From Ananas comosus (lineage: Eukaryota > Streptophyta > Magnoliopsida > Poales > Bromeliaceae), in the NCBI RefSeq assembly GCF_001540865.1, contig NC_033626.1, positions 186,001 through 250,000 on the forward strand: DNA of 64,000 bases, given 5' to 3'. Both the position numbers and the translations under genes were made by a program. Shown here in pieces: positions 1 through 12,361 of the stretch (the stretch's first letter is position 1; each line of letters opens with the position of its first letter). The notes beneath the pieces are model-generated. The model had not been told where the DNA came from, did no database searches, and saw nothing but the letters and a program-made list of their open reading frames with translations.

Positions 1-1
1 G

Positions 2-2890
2 GTAAGTGGGAAAAAGCTTAGGATTGGTGTTCGAAATAGTGGGTATCCCGAGTTTATGAAGGTGGAAATAGATCCAACAACGAAAAGGACGACGGTTGGT
101 GGCTACTCTATCGATGTATTTGAAGCAGCGATGAGGAGATTGCCTTATGCAATCCCTCACGAGTACATTCCTTTTAACTCCGGGACCTACAATGATTTTG
201 TCTATCAGGTTTATCTTCAGGTTAGTAGCATTTTAAGATATAGCTTAGAAAGACTGATGAACAATTGCATCTTGAAGTGTCCATTAGATTTGGTTTTCTT
301 TGAAAGTATAGCACTCTATATTTCAGGTGATTTCAGTAAATAAATATTTTAGTTTGTTATTAAAAGTTTCGATAGACCTTTTATTTTCATGTCCTATTAT
401 AACTGTACACTCCTATACTTTGAGAAGTACAATTTATTTCCACTTATACTGGATGAAACTTTGATTCCTTGCTAAAGGAAATGTTACCCAAGCACGCTAA
501 AATTTTTCTCTGATTAGTTTACATCACGATCACTTTATGTAGTACAATTACATTAATAATGCTATTACCTGATTAAATTTTGGGAAATATACTGACAATT
601 CCTATACAGAAATTTGATGCAGTTGTGGGGGACATAACAATCAGGTATAACAGGTCAGCCTATGTCGATTTTACGGTGCCATACACCGAATCAGGCGTTG
701 CAATGATTGTACGAGTGAAGGATGATATAAATAAGAATGCATGGATTTTCGTGAAGCCTTTCACGATCGACCTATGGTTAGGAAGCTTAGCATTTCTTCT
801 TTACACCGGATTTGTCATTTGGGTGATGGAGCACAGAATCAACTGTGATTTCAGGGGTCCAGTTCCTAATCAGCTTGGAAACATGTTATACTTCACCTTT
901 GCGACACTAATTTTTGCTCCCAGTTGCGTAAAGATCCCCTAAGACCCTATGCTGTTGTTCTATGTTTGAGTTTGTAACCCGGTTTTTGCACTATCTAATT
1001 TTGCCAAACCACGTTTAACTAACATATATTGCTGATAAGTGAATAATTTGGTAAATTCCTATTAGCTGTAATGACTCATGACACCACGCTTCTAAGCCAG
1101 ATTATCATATTACATAGGGAAAAAACTACCGTCCTTATAAAAACAGTGTTACAAAGCAATTTGGCAACAAGAAACAGCAAAACAACAGAAGAAAAATTAC
1201 TACTGTTAAACTAATAGTACAAATAATTATTTCCCATCTTTACACACAGAATTACCAGCAATTCTATTAAACAAGAAATAGCTTATATAACATTAAATTA
1301 CAATAGCAAAATGTTGGTAGGATTGAAAGGTGCACTGAGGAATGACAATTTCTTTGTTTCATCGAGACGCTAGTTAAGAAGTACCTCATAACCTTAACAA
1401 GTATTCTTTGGTTGTATTGCTATATAATGCAAGTACCTATAAAGTCACTAATTCCTTTATTTTATCTTTACAGGGGAGAAGGTCGAGTACTTTTTGTCTA
1501 AAATTGTGGTTATTATCTGGGTGGCCGCAGTCCTCATACTCAAATCAAGTTACACTGCCAGCTTATCCTCAATGCTCACGGTACAGAAACTCCAACCAAC
1601 TGTGACTAGCGTGCACGATCTCCTAGAGAATGGTGATTATGTCGGATACTATAACGGATCCTATGTAGAGGGTCTATTGGAGCAACTCAATTTCGACAAA
1701 TCGAAGATTAGAGCCTACGATACTAGCGATGACTTTGCTGAGGCCCTTTCTAAAGGAAGCAAGAATGGCGGTGTTGAGGCGATTGTCCACGAGATCCCAT
1801 ATATCAAGTTGTTCCTTGCACAACACTGCACAGGGTACACAATGGTTGGACCAATTTATAAGACTGAAGGATTCGGATTCGTAAGTTCTATTGTCCCTCT
1901 TCCTAGTTATGTATTTGCAGTTCTTACATATTAAAACTAGTTGTTCATCACCACCACAACCACCACCATCACCATCATCAACAGCAACAACAACAACACA
2001 AACTACTATAATGAAACTTTTACCATAAAAAAGAAGCACAGACCAAAACAAAGCTGTTCACTTACATTCAAGACTAAGGTGCTGTTTGGCATGGCACATC
2101 CCATGCCTAGCAACCTTACCGTGCCAACATGGTATGAGCAAGGTATCATTCATAGTTTAAAACAAATACATTAAAAATTAAAAGGAAAATTAAGAGTTAA
2201 TCTAGCCAAATCACCGTTTCTGTGCTGCAACATCTCATTGCACCTATAGATCCTAACACTACAAGTTTGTACAGCAAATCATGTGCGATTGTATCTACTA
2301 TGTAGGCTTTCCCAAAAGGTTCGCCTCTAATCCCTGACATCTCAAGGGAGATCCTGAACATAACGGAGGGTGACACTATCATTCAAATAGAAAAGAAGTG
2401 GATCGGAGATCAAAATTCTTGCCTAAATGAAGGCAGTGTTGTGCGCTCCAACAGTCTCTCCTTTCGCAGCTTTTGGGGACTATTCCTTGTCACTGGAGTA
2501 GCTTCGACTTGCTTCCTGTTGATATTCTTAATTATTTTCTTCTGCAAGAATTGGCACGAGATGACAAGTATTAACCGCAACAAGTCTTTCTGGCAACAGC
2601 TCATTTCGTGGTTAAGATATTACGATAAGAGCGATCTCAATTCCAATAATAATGGGAGGGGTATGTTGCATAATCCAAATGGTCGTAATCATGTAGACTG
2701 CACGAATATTGAAGTCATGCCCTACAATCACAATGTGAAGGATGAGTCGAGCATTTCGGAGAATTCAAATTCCAACCTGCCCCATCCAGAAGAATTCTCC
2801 ATTGAACTCACAAATGCAAGTTCAGAAGATCAATCAGTTTCTATCATTGTAACTAGCGAATTATCAGATCAAGCCATCACAACTAGTTAA
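2..2890 (+). CDS. GLR: Glutamate receptor-like channel (GLR), 3' part
   Basis: Ligand-gated, non-selective cation channel subunit of the plasma membrane or endomembranes; plant GLRs carry amino-acid-triggered calcium influx. The window holds the last four exons: 2-220, 610-922, 1474-1880 and 2306-2890, giving 507 aa plus TAA in one frame. Seen in order: the S1 ligand-binding half (KKLRIGV, later YVDFTVPYTESG), M1 (WLGSLAFLLYTGFVIWVMEH), a pore loop ending FATLIFA, M3 with the family gate motif SYTASLSSM followed by LTVQKLQPTV, the S2 half, M4 (LFLVTGVASTCFLLIFLIIF) and a hydrophilic tail. The amino-terminal domain and signal peptide lie off the left edge. The intron between pore loop and M3 (923-1473) has a weak GTTGCG donor, but it restores the expected Arg-Glu-Lys junction, so I do not call a pseudogene. 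Exact paralogue not assigned. Confidence 0.92.
923..1473 (+). other. GLR intron with weak GTTGCG donor
   Basis: Exon 2 would read into a stop soon after LIFAP. Splicing from 922 to 1474 gives FAP-R-EKVEYFLSK-IVVIIW, which matches the usual FAxREKV...FVVIIW linker of GLR proteins. The donor is GT but lacks the purine at +3, and the intron is AT-rich. Confidence 0.7.
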
Positions 2891-3475
2891 TACTGAAATA
2901 AAGCAATCTGTCTCCAGATTTCATGAAAATTTCTTGTCTCAACTGCAACCTTGAACAACAAATATGTAAAAATTCCTTTATTCACCAATAGTACAAACTT
3001 TACTGTAGCTTCAATAAAAACAGAATAAGGTTCCACCCCCTTGTACAGAGCCATTTGGATGGTAATTAATCACATTTTTAGCTTATATTTTACATAGCTT
3101 CACCACACGCAATTGACATTATTCCTGATTTACTAACCTAAACTATGCTTTGCCTTTATCAAATTAGCTCTACTCAACACTACATGGTATAAGATTATTC
3201 TCATTACAAATCTAATTCTTCACATGTCCAGGATTTGATTTGCTATTCATGAATAACACAGAGGGAAAAAAAAATCTTAAATGAACAGAAACATTCAAAT
3301 GTTTAGGGAAAAGAATTATATTTATGTTAATACGCTGTACATGATTCTAGAGACTTTACATGTAATGAATAGCATCATTCTCCACAACAAAACTCTTCGG
3401 GAAGTAAAGGGAAATAATACAACACTCATATTACATAATTTTTTGTAAGATAGTACCTTACGGTGGGAAATCAAG
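2891..3475. other. Convergent 3' intergenic region
   Basis: AT-rich sequence between the stop codons of the GLR (+) and DGK (-) genes. It presumably contains both 3' UTRs and polyadenylation sites. I see no open coding segment or repeat structure in it. Confidence 0.6.
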
Positions 3476-6400
3476 TTATTGTCCACTTATCATGAGCGAG
3501 TGATAAGGAACTTTTTTTATCACCACAAAGGTGGAATATTCCCTGCTTAATGGTTGTTTCCATGGCTCTCCATCCATTTGCAAATATACTCGGTTCCATT
3601 GGCTGGCCCTGATTTCAAACTTGATTGCTGCAGCCTGAAAGACAGTAGGAGTTCATCTGGTGATTTATTTACAGAGCAATATAGTAGCCTTAGTTTTGGG
3701 CCTATATTGAAAAACACCAGCAGTATATAACTAAATAATTCAGGAAAGTAACAGTTAAGAGCATTTACATTCTCTAGAAAGGGTGCTAGCAATGAGATCC
3801 TTTACATAGATTTGATAAAAAGCTTGGAGCCTAGGGGCCAATTATAGTCCTATCTAGGATCTGTAGTCACATATCTGCTATTGACTTACTGTAGATTCTA
3901 TTTGCTGTCATCTTTTGTTGCAGAACAAATGGTATGCTTTCATATGTTAGCCAAGAAGTCGGATTCTCACTAGTTGTGCCAGAAACATCAATCTTTCTCT
4001 GTTTAATAGTCCTTTCAGATTATTAATACTTCAAAATATTATGGTCGCTATCTGCATTACTAAAAGGACACTTACAAGAAGAGTATGACATGAATCAGGG
4101 AAAGTGTTTTTGTCAATACTTTGATTCTGATTGTCATTGATTTATTGGATATGGTACTTCATATCATTAGAATTAGAAATAATATCATGAAAACGAAAAG
4201 ACCTGAGCAATGTGCTTCGCAGAAATAAGTTCAGTCATAACTAATGAAGCATGCCACCCTTGCTTTAGACCAAATATTTCAAGCAAACCATCATCTGCAT
4301 GAGCTTCCACAAATCCTCTCTATAGAAATACAAAGAAGAAAGATCAGCATAAACTTAACAGAATACCGATTAAGTAAAGAACAAGTAGAATGCACATTTT
4401 GATACACTGGAGAACCTTCACCACTAGGAAATCACAATATTGTGAAGACAAAATAACAATATAGACCTTTTCTAGATATTCCGGTTTAAGATCACCCCAT
4501 GGATGTCTTCCACTTCCATAATTAGATAGATTTAAGGCAACTAATGACCTGACACTGCAGTCAAAAACATTACATCCGTCAAATTAAAGAGTTATATGAC
4601 ACTAACAGAAACAAATTGAAAAAATTAGCAGCATTAGCCTGAAAAATATAAGATACAGCTTAATGGACATAACGAAACTGTCTAAGCATAATGACTATTG
4701 GATATTTGTGATGTACAAGCAGAGCCGTGCACAAGACCAGTGCACAAGGCAGCTATAATAGGTGCAATTTAATGGTGCATAAAGATTATATAGCTTGCCT
4801 GGAATGAATTGGAATCCGCTCCCATTCTGAACAATTGCCTTTTTTAATATATAGGCGCAAAATGTTCTTGAGCCCCCTGAATGAAAGAATTTCTCAGATC
4901 AACAATGAAAAAGTCGATAGATATCCAATTTAATTACAAATTGAAATCTTAACAAGAATGGTAGAAAATTTTGCCACTTCGACTTGCTCAAGTGTAACAG
5001 CTGTTCTAGTAAACCGTTCGCCATTAGGAACAAAATCAAACATTTGACAACTGCACAAGGCACAAATTATACTAGTGCATCATCAAACACTCTTAATGAT
5101 TCAAATTATTATTGTGAAGCCCTCAAATGAAATACAACACACACAAATAAGAAGTTCAGTGACAATGTTGAGATGCCTTATAACAATTACCACAAAGATG
5201 AATTTATAAGAGGTTAAGTGAATGTTTTGATTTTCTAAGATAATACAAAATGCAAATCCCACACAATTCATTGGGACTGGGAATTGCTCAAGCTAAGCAG
5301 TGCATGTATTGAATGGAGATGGTTGTGGGAGTTTAACTCATTTCTATCTCATCAAAATGTGTCTGACCTTCATCATCTCAAATATTTGGATGGTCGAGAA
5401 GGAATGTTTGTTGTAACATCTTTCTCCTAGCACAGAAGCAATTATAAGTTTCTAACACTCTTCTGCAATCGCATTAAGCTAAATGTCAAAATTCTTTGCG
5501 TTTCATCAATTCCTTCTTCTTTTTTGTGCAAAGTATTGTAATTATCACAATGGCATAGGAACTTGAAACTCAATTGAACAAGGTATGGTATATATATCAT
5601 GCATCTATCACATACAAAAGATAGAAAATTTCTCGTAAGATAGAAAAATATTGGAAGATAACTCCATGCTTCAGGACTGCTTAGGAAGTTACTGACAGAT
5701 AATTATACAGAAAAAAAAAAAAAAGATTGAGTAGCTAACCTTAAGCTTGGGCTGTTTACACAAGGTGTAAAAAACCACCCCTGGGTGCAGCTGTATCCAG
5801 AGTATATTAACTGGCATGAGAAGATACCAAAGTTCATCATGCATATTCCCAAAAAAATTAAATGATGAAAAACATGGATACTATTTTGAAGGAGGGAGCT
5901 TGAGGACACACGGTATCAGAGCGAGGTGCTCAAAATATTCAAGTGATATGTGTGTGAAAGAAAATACTAAGTATTAGAAGAAAGGAGTTTGAACTTTTCC
6001 AAGGGGATTTGCAAGCTAGTTATTTCACAGTAACCTGTACCACAACAAATTTAATCTCTTTGTAAGACATGACCAGCAAGCTTCAAATTTTCCACACACT
6101 GCATCCAAGCAGATACTCAAATTTTGTCCAGTACAAGAAGATAAAAGATAGCATATGATGCACCTTACATCTCTCCAGTTAAAAACTTCAGTAAATGGTC
6201 TATTGGGAGTGTTGTCTTAAATGGGTCAACATCCTGCTTAGTGGCGGGAGGCTGGGTTGGACCAAGTCATGTTCAAATTGGCGGGAAGCTGAGTTGGGCA
6301 GAATCATGTCCGAAGTGGTGGGAGGTGGGATTGGATAGAGTCACAATCGAAATGCGTGAGTACTATGTTTGTACGCTTTAAGTGAATTGGTTACATCTTT

Positions 6401-9400
6401 CTAATAGCCTGGGATTTTGGAATTATTAATTAGCGCCAACGATCCTACAAAGAGTATAGAAAATGATAGCAACTGGCCATTCTGGATGTGCATTGTATAG
6501 AACAAGCTAGTTCTAGGAGAGAAAAGTTTCTACACATAATAATAAATCTGATGTAGCAATAGATCACAAATTGGTATACTTAGAAGCATAAGAACTGAAA
6601 AGCATATGCAGTAGTGTAAGTAAGAAATCATGTTCATATATATTTTAAAAAATATTATACCGAGGTATCAAAGTATCTACAGGTAGAAGTACGCGATAAA
6701 GGAGAAGGATAAAAAAAGAATTTAAATCAGTTTATCACATCATTTTCTTTTTCTAAAATAGAAGAGATCTTAAGACTACTTTATTTGCAATTGGTCCTTG
6801 AGCAAGATATGGCTTTTCATTACGTAGATGGTGAAAACCATATGCTACTTGAGCATCCATTCCTGCATATAAAGAGAAAAAGAATTTGTAGATATAAGAT
6901 AACATGAATAAATAGAGGAATAGAAGAAAAAGAAAAAAGTTGTTAGATAAATTAACAATCAAAAGCAACTTCCACCCTTCCAGCAATACCTAATGAGTTG
7001 TATGATCTTTTTTATTCAATAAAATAAATAATAGATGTAAATAATAGCAGATAAGTTGCAAGTTAGTAGAGCAACTCAAGAAAAGCTAAATGCGGGATTT
7101 AAATTCAGATCCTTGCCTAGACTAAGATGATAGTTTTCGATAAATAAATGAATGCAATGACGGCAGCAAGTTAAAACGAACTAAAAACAACAGCATTCAC
7201 TTTGAGCACCGTTGACATAATGAGTGCCGACTGATGAGAACATTCAAAAAGTTGAGACCAAGTAGCTGGAATTTGCATTTGATTTGGAAAAAAACCAAGA
7301 TATAATTTTCATCTAATGTTTTCAAAATGGTACTAGACTTACGAACATTATCTTGCCATGGCTCAAATCATACTACAGAAGGCCTTCATGTCATTATTTC
7401 ATGCAATGGTTATCATAGGCCATGGATTTATATCACATAAACTTTTGCACATCTTTCATAGTATGAGATATAAAGACCTACAAAGCACATTATTGTGAAT
7501 AAAGCAGAAAATAAAGAGATCTAAACTGGGCCTAAAACATACCAATGCTAAAATAGTTGTAAAATATTCCTTCATAACAAGAAACCTTTTCAGGCAACTC
7601 TCCTTCAATGTCAAAATCCTGCAGTACAGTTAACATTGTCGGTGATTTTATGACATACGTGCCATCAATGTGCAGGAAAGAGAAATTTAAAGAATTAGTG
7701 CATAAGGTTATCATATGAAGGGCGTAAATGTATCTCAAAATATAGAGCTAACAGCAAAAGCGTTGTTCATATAATGTATGAATTATTTTATGGATCACTG
7801 CAAAATAATCTAAACTAATAGGCTAATCTAAACTGATATGATATTTTGGAGTTAGCAGTCTCGATCATGCAATACCATGATGAAAAAGATATCAATATGG
7901 AAGTAAATTAAAGCAGGTCTTAAAGATGTGTGGTGCTTGAATCTGTGTGATAACCTCTTTGGAAAAATACCGAAATCAATAGCTGAAATCCAAACCTGAC
8001 TGAAATCGAAGCAGTCCATATGGCTGAGCGAGTGTGGCAGTTCTACTGTTTCTCCTTCTGGCATCACAACCTCAATTTGCCAACTACATTAGGGCAAAAA
8101 GAAACTTCCATTAGAAGCTTTCTATTAGAAAATGTCATAAAATCATCTAATTAGACATTAGTTGTTACCTTGAACATCAAATGCTCAAATGTAGGATTTC
8201 ACTGCATTTTGTTTATAACAGATATTGCTCACATGAACACTCATGGGATATTAACATGATAAACAAAGTGCTAACAGGACATATGCCACATCCATGCATG
8301 ACAGAGAAACTATGCTACATCCAATAAGAAATAACAATACGAGCAAAAAGAAAAAAGAACCAATCAGAATATATGGACATTGTGCTCAGATTTGCTGCTA
8401 TAACTGCAAGCACGTTTCTATATTTTGCAGAGGCACATGTTACACAAATATTGAAGTAGCGTGTACAGCTGAATTTGCAAGATTTTTAAATAATGCATTA
8501 ACCGGAACAAAGATTATATTTATCAATAGTCCAAATAAAAGTTTCCATAAAGAAGAAATTAAGAATAAAGGGATAAGAGATCATACTCAAGAAACATTAA
8601 CAGGTCACCTGTCTAGACGGCAGATAGGACCAGTAACAGCCCTGTCGAGAGAACGCTTTATAGCTGAACGCCATGCGAAAGGAAAAGAGCCACCCTACAG
8701 AAAAGTTGTCAGTGAATAAATGGAACCTCCAAAGAGTGAAACCATATAGGAGCAAAAGAGAGCTCCTTACCCAGCCAAATGTCCTAGAGAGATCATTGCC
8801 AGTGCCAAGTGGAATGATTCCAGTGGGAGGAATCGGCATCCTATTCATTGCATAAAGTTCAGCAATGCTTCCTAATACCCAGCCCACTGTACCATCACCT
8901 CCTGCCACCTGTCAAGGAAATCAACTTGTATAGTTGCTCCCACCAGTAAACCATCACACCATCACAAGACCAACAATGCAAAGTATAATATATAGGCCAA
9001 ACACAAGAAGCAGCGGCTTATTGGACATACCACAAATTCAAGGGTGCATTAAACAAAAAACTTTATGTTCATAAAAAAGCAAGAATAACTTAGAACTAGA
9101 CAAAACGCAATGAGAACATTCAAGAACATGTGGTATCAAACCACCTAAAATAGGAATCCATTAACCTGTTCTGTTATTCATAATAGTCCAAAGACAAATT
9201 TAGACCCGAGACTTCATGCTTATTATTATAATATTACGAAAACACAGCTATAGCGGATTGCTTTCAACCCCATAAATGGCTACAAAGTATGGAAAGTACC
9301 CTACTGTTGAACAGAAAGCACCTAGGTGGCAATTATGTTACTTAGCTAAAACATAGCAACAGATTTTGCCAAGTCTTGACAGTTTAAAATTCGAACACTT

Positions 9401-10841
9401 AACATATGACGCCTCTCATTTGCCTTAAAAATATCAGAAAACCATCTTGCCAGGTTAGACAATGTACAAAAGCAGTTACTTTTAGGACATACAGTGATTT
9501 TGATAGTGTGAAATGCTTCTCATGCAACCATAATAATGGCTGTTGCCATATGTAACTTATAATTTAGAGGAAAGGATAAGTCAACATACCATAATCCTCA
9601 ACTTCTCACGAGTGGCCTTTGCACAATCATCTCCATCATCAGCCAAATTTTCCAAGCAAGCCAAACCATAACGAACAAAATCAGAAGGCTTAACAGCTGA
9701 AAGATCAAAGACCTGCAAAGAGGATTACTTTTGTCAAGTAACATGGCAAAGATAGTCCGTCAGAATATACAAGAGCAAGCACATACACAAAAATAACACA
9801 ACAAATGCTAGATTGAAATCGTAGTGATCAAAGAAATGTAATAATATATATAATTGGCTAACAACGAGTTTTGTCGGCCATATCATTTCAATCGAATTCC
9901 ACAATATTATGCTCCAGTAGGATGTTATGAACCATGCATGACAAAGCGACTATGCAACATCCACAGGAACAATCTTAACATACATTTACTGCAGAGTAAG
10001 TAGAAACAGTACATACATATACTCCAGTAATTCCTTCACGAACTACTGACTGCATGTTGAATAATATAACATATTTAGAAATCCGTACTCCGAAATTTCA
10101 TATTTTGAGCTCTCCCTGAAATTTCAAAGGGATCAGAGCAGGAGATCCTGAGCTCAAATCCCATGAGGCTCCAAATTTTATTAATTTCTTCCCATTTAAT
10201 TCAGATCCAGATGTGAGGAAGCTGGAAACCGACTTCAAATTACACCAGGCTTTCAGTTTTAGTAATTTTCCGCTATCTGATTCAAGTCCACGTTTCGAGC
10301 TTACTGAAAAGTTTCAAACCAAAGCATGAGAAGTAATGGATATAGAGTATTTATATAAATCGTTCTTTAGAGTGCAGTTGTTTGACACTCTCGGAGTATC
10401 TCCGACCAAATCTTAGGCCAAAAAACTCGCAATAAACCTAGCAAAAAGCATGAGAGAGAGAGAGAGAGAGTGCGTGTTTCTCTTAACCTGTTCCTCGCTC
10501 ATGAGCTCCTGGAGCCAGAGCTTGAGCTCGGGGCCATGGCGCCCCCCGCTGTGCGAGTTGACGAAGACGACCACTGGCGCCTCCGGCGCCGCCTCCTCGC
10601 CGGCGGGCGGCGCCGCCGTCGCCGCCGCGGCGGAGGTCGAGTCCTTGCTCCTCGCGGCGGCGGCCACCGCCGCGCAGAGGTACCGGGGCATCGCGATCCG
10701 CCGCCGCAGCTCCTCCTTGTCGATCTCCTTCCCGAAGATCCCGCACCCCCTCAGCGACTCCCATATCGACACCCTCGCCGCCGCCGTCGCCCCTCCTCCC
10801 CCCGCCGCCGCCGCCGCCTCCTCCGCCGCCGATCTCGACAT
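3476..10841 (-). CDS. DGK: Diacylglycerol kinase, plant cluster II type
   Basis: Phosphorylates diacylglycerol to phosphatidic acid with ATP, in plant lipid signalling. Twelve coding exons (read downwards): 10488-10841, 9590-9712, 8771-8908, 8609-8694, 7996-8083, 7543-7618, 6780-6862, 5740-5810, 4799-4876, 4467-4548, 4203-4319, 3476-3634. Together they give 1455 nt, 484 aa plus TAA, near the usual length of plant cluster II enzymes without C1 domains. The catalytic domain starts near residue 90 ([15 protein letters not shown]) and has the glycine-rich loop [10 protein letters not shown] at about 160-169 and [12 protein letters not shown] near 191-202. The accessory domain includes [14 protein letters not shown] sequence, [31 protein letters not shown] and [10 protein letters not shown]. 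The N-terminus is Ala/Gly-rich and very GC-rich. The start at 10841 was chosen over an in-frame Met at 10904 or higher because family similarity begins only downstream and a CT-rich leader precedes it. One intron is GC-AG. Confidence 0.93.
4549..4798 (-). other. GC-AG intron of DGK
   Basis: The exon ending at 4799 is followed on the minus strand by GCAAGC instead of GT, and the preceding exon bases are AG. Using it joins ...[16 protein letters not shown] in frame, which matches the conserved DGK accessory domain. No GT donor nearby gives this join. GC-AG introns with AG before the cut are a known minor class. Confidence 0.8.
5885..6365. repeat. Possible decayed LTR-element fragment in DGK intron
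   Basis: Inside the intron 5811-6779. Near 5908-5920 the plus strand reads CGGTATCAGAGCG, close to the tRNA-iMet primer-binding site of LTR retrotransposons (TGGTATCAGAGC). About 300 bp further, 6243-6355 has three degenerate units of about 37-40 bp, each beginning GGCGGGAGGCTGGGTTGG or a near variant and containing a tCATGtt-like core. No LTR pair was found, so this is at best a remnant. Confidence 0.3.
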
Positions 10842-11206
10842 CTCTCTCTCTCTCTCCAATCTCTCTCTAGAGTGAACGAAGCGAGAAGGAAGGTTAGGAA
10901 CTGATTCCAACGAATACTGACACTGATTATTATTATTTAAATATTTCGTGATTATTTTTTAAATATTTTTCCCCCTGCGCGTGTGCTCTTTCAAAAATTC
11001 AATAATTTTTAGGGTCCATTCACTCCATTGGTGGTCCTCATAGTCCAAGTCATGGTCGTCGTTTTCGTTGCGACAATTCTAGCACGGAAAATGTTTGGCT
11101 CAAATGTATATAACTATATATTCCCCCACAGAATACTTTTACTGCCAAAAAAAAAAATTTTATTTGCTGCATTATATTTATTTTGTTTTTTTCACATATA
11201 TTGCTA

Positions 11207-11249
<43 letters not shown>

Positions 11250-12269
11250 ATATTTGCATTGCTATCCATAAACTTACAATAACTTTATTAGAAATGATTG
11301 TGAAAAATCAGAAACAAATTTTCAATAGATCTATCTCAGTATTTTTTCACCTGAGTGGCAAATTTCTATTTAAAATAGTAGGCATGTTGACAATAGTGTA
11401 TAGATTGGCAAAAGAAATGTGTAACTATGACTTGACTTGTGATTGCGAAAATATTATATTATATAAAGTGAAAAGTGTGGTAAAAAAGTAATAATTTATT
11501 TTGATGAATGATACCACGCTACATATATTAAGTCAGTTAAAATATATATTCTACAGTTACACTAAAAAGCCAGAAAACTGAGAAGCATGTTTTTATAAGT
11601 TTTTGTTTTAATTCTATTTTATTTGAGATATATTACGTTATATATGATAAGAATAAGATGTGAAGTATTTTATTTATTTTCGTATATCATGTTGCGCCTA
11701 TCTTTTTAAATTCCCATTTGCCTTTTCCCCAACTCCGCTTTGTGTAGGAGCATTAGATGGACCTCAATACCAAACGAGTCCTTAGACGGGCTTTAGTACC
11801 AAACGGACCATAACCCGCATTGTTATTGAGCCGTACTCCACATTTGATCAGTTAGCTAAGCTAGGCCCACGGTAACTTTTCTTCACCTGGACCATTTTTA
11901 CTGGCCCAAAACCGGCCCACTAATTCGTACGGAACAGATCAAGAGAATTTCGTCCCTGCACCTGGTGTACCCATAATTTTTATTACCAGAGTTCATGGTC
12001 ACGAGCAAACACTAGGGATTCGAAAATTTGTAATTTGAATAATAATAATAATAATAAGTAATACATAAATTCACTAAAATTAGATTAAGAAATAATTTAA
12101 CATTTCGTACCGCAATAAAAAAATAATATTTTTCAATCATATTTTTTCACCTTATATAATGCAATCTCGCTACGTTCTTTTTATGTCAGAAAACACATAG
12201 ATTAAATTAGATTTTCATTTATAATAAATTTACATAAAGAGTTTTAGAACTACGGCGTATGAGATTTGA
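10842..12269. other. Divergent intergenic region DGK/UPF2
   Basis: About 1.4 kb between two head-to-head genes, so it should hold both promoters. Next to the DGK start is a CT-rich tract (10843-10870). The middle is AT-rich and includes an ATT trinucleotide microsatellite at 11206-11249 and a short AAT run near 12040-12057. I see no gene; the open frames across the ATT tract are low-complexity Tyr or Ile runs. Confidence 0.7.
11206..11249. repeat. (ATT)n microsatellite
   Basis: About 14 uninterrupted ATT units in the intergenic region between DGK and UPF2. Confidence 0.95.
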
Positions 12270-12322
12270 TGTGCATCAGGTTCACGCAATAAGTTCTCCA
12301 TCCTCGGCATCTCGCAAGGGCA

Positions 12323-12361
<39 letters not shown>

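Noticed and set aside
904..1473. GLR as a pseudogene because the frame stops after the pore loop
   Set aside because: An in-phase splice from 922 to 1474 restores the conserved linker exactly, and the rest of the protein is intact.
4975..5050. Minus-strand stretch reading [20 protein letters not shown] in a DGK intron
   Set aside because: Looks protein-like but fits no DGK segment, has no matching splice sites and the true missing exon was found at 4799-4876. Probably chance or an old insertion.
8294..8719. 141-aa plus-strand ORF
   Set aside because: It overlaps DGK exon 4 in antisense and otherwise lies in intron sequence; no domain seen.
10450..10910. Several long plus-strand and alternate-frame ORFs over DGK exon 1
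   Set aside because: They are products of the GC-rich, stop-poor sequence; only the minus frame has the DGK motif.
11028..11491. Plus-strand ORFs with poly-Ile or poly-Tyr
   Set aside because: They arise from translation of the ATT microsatellite.
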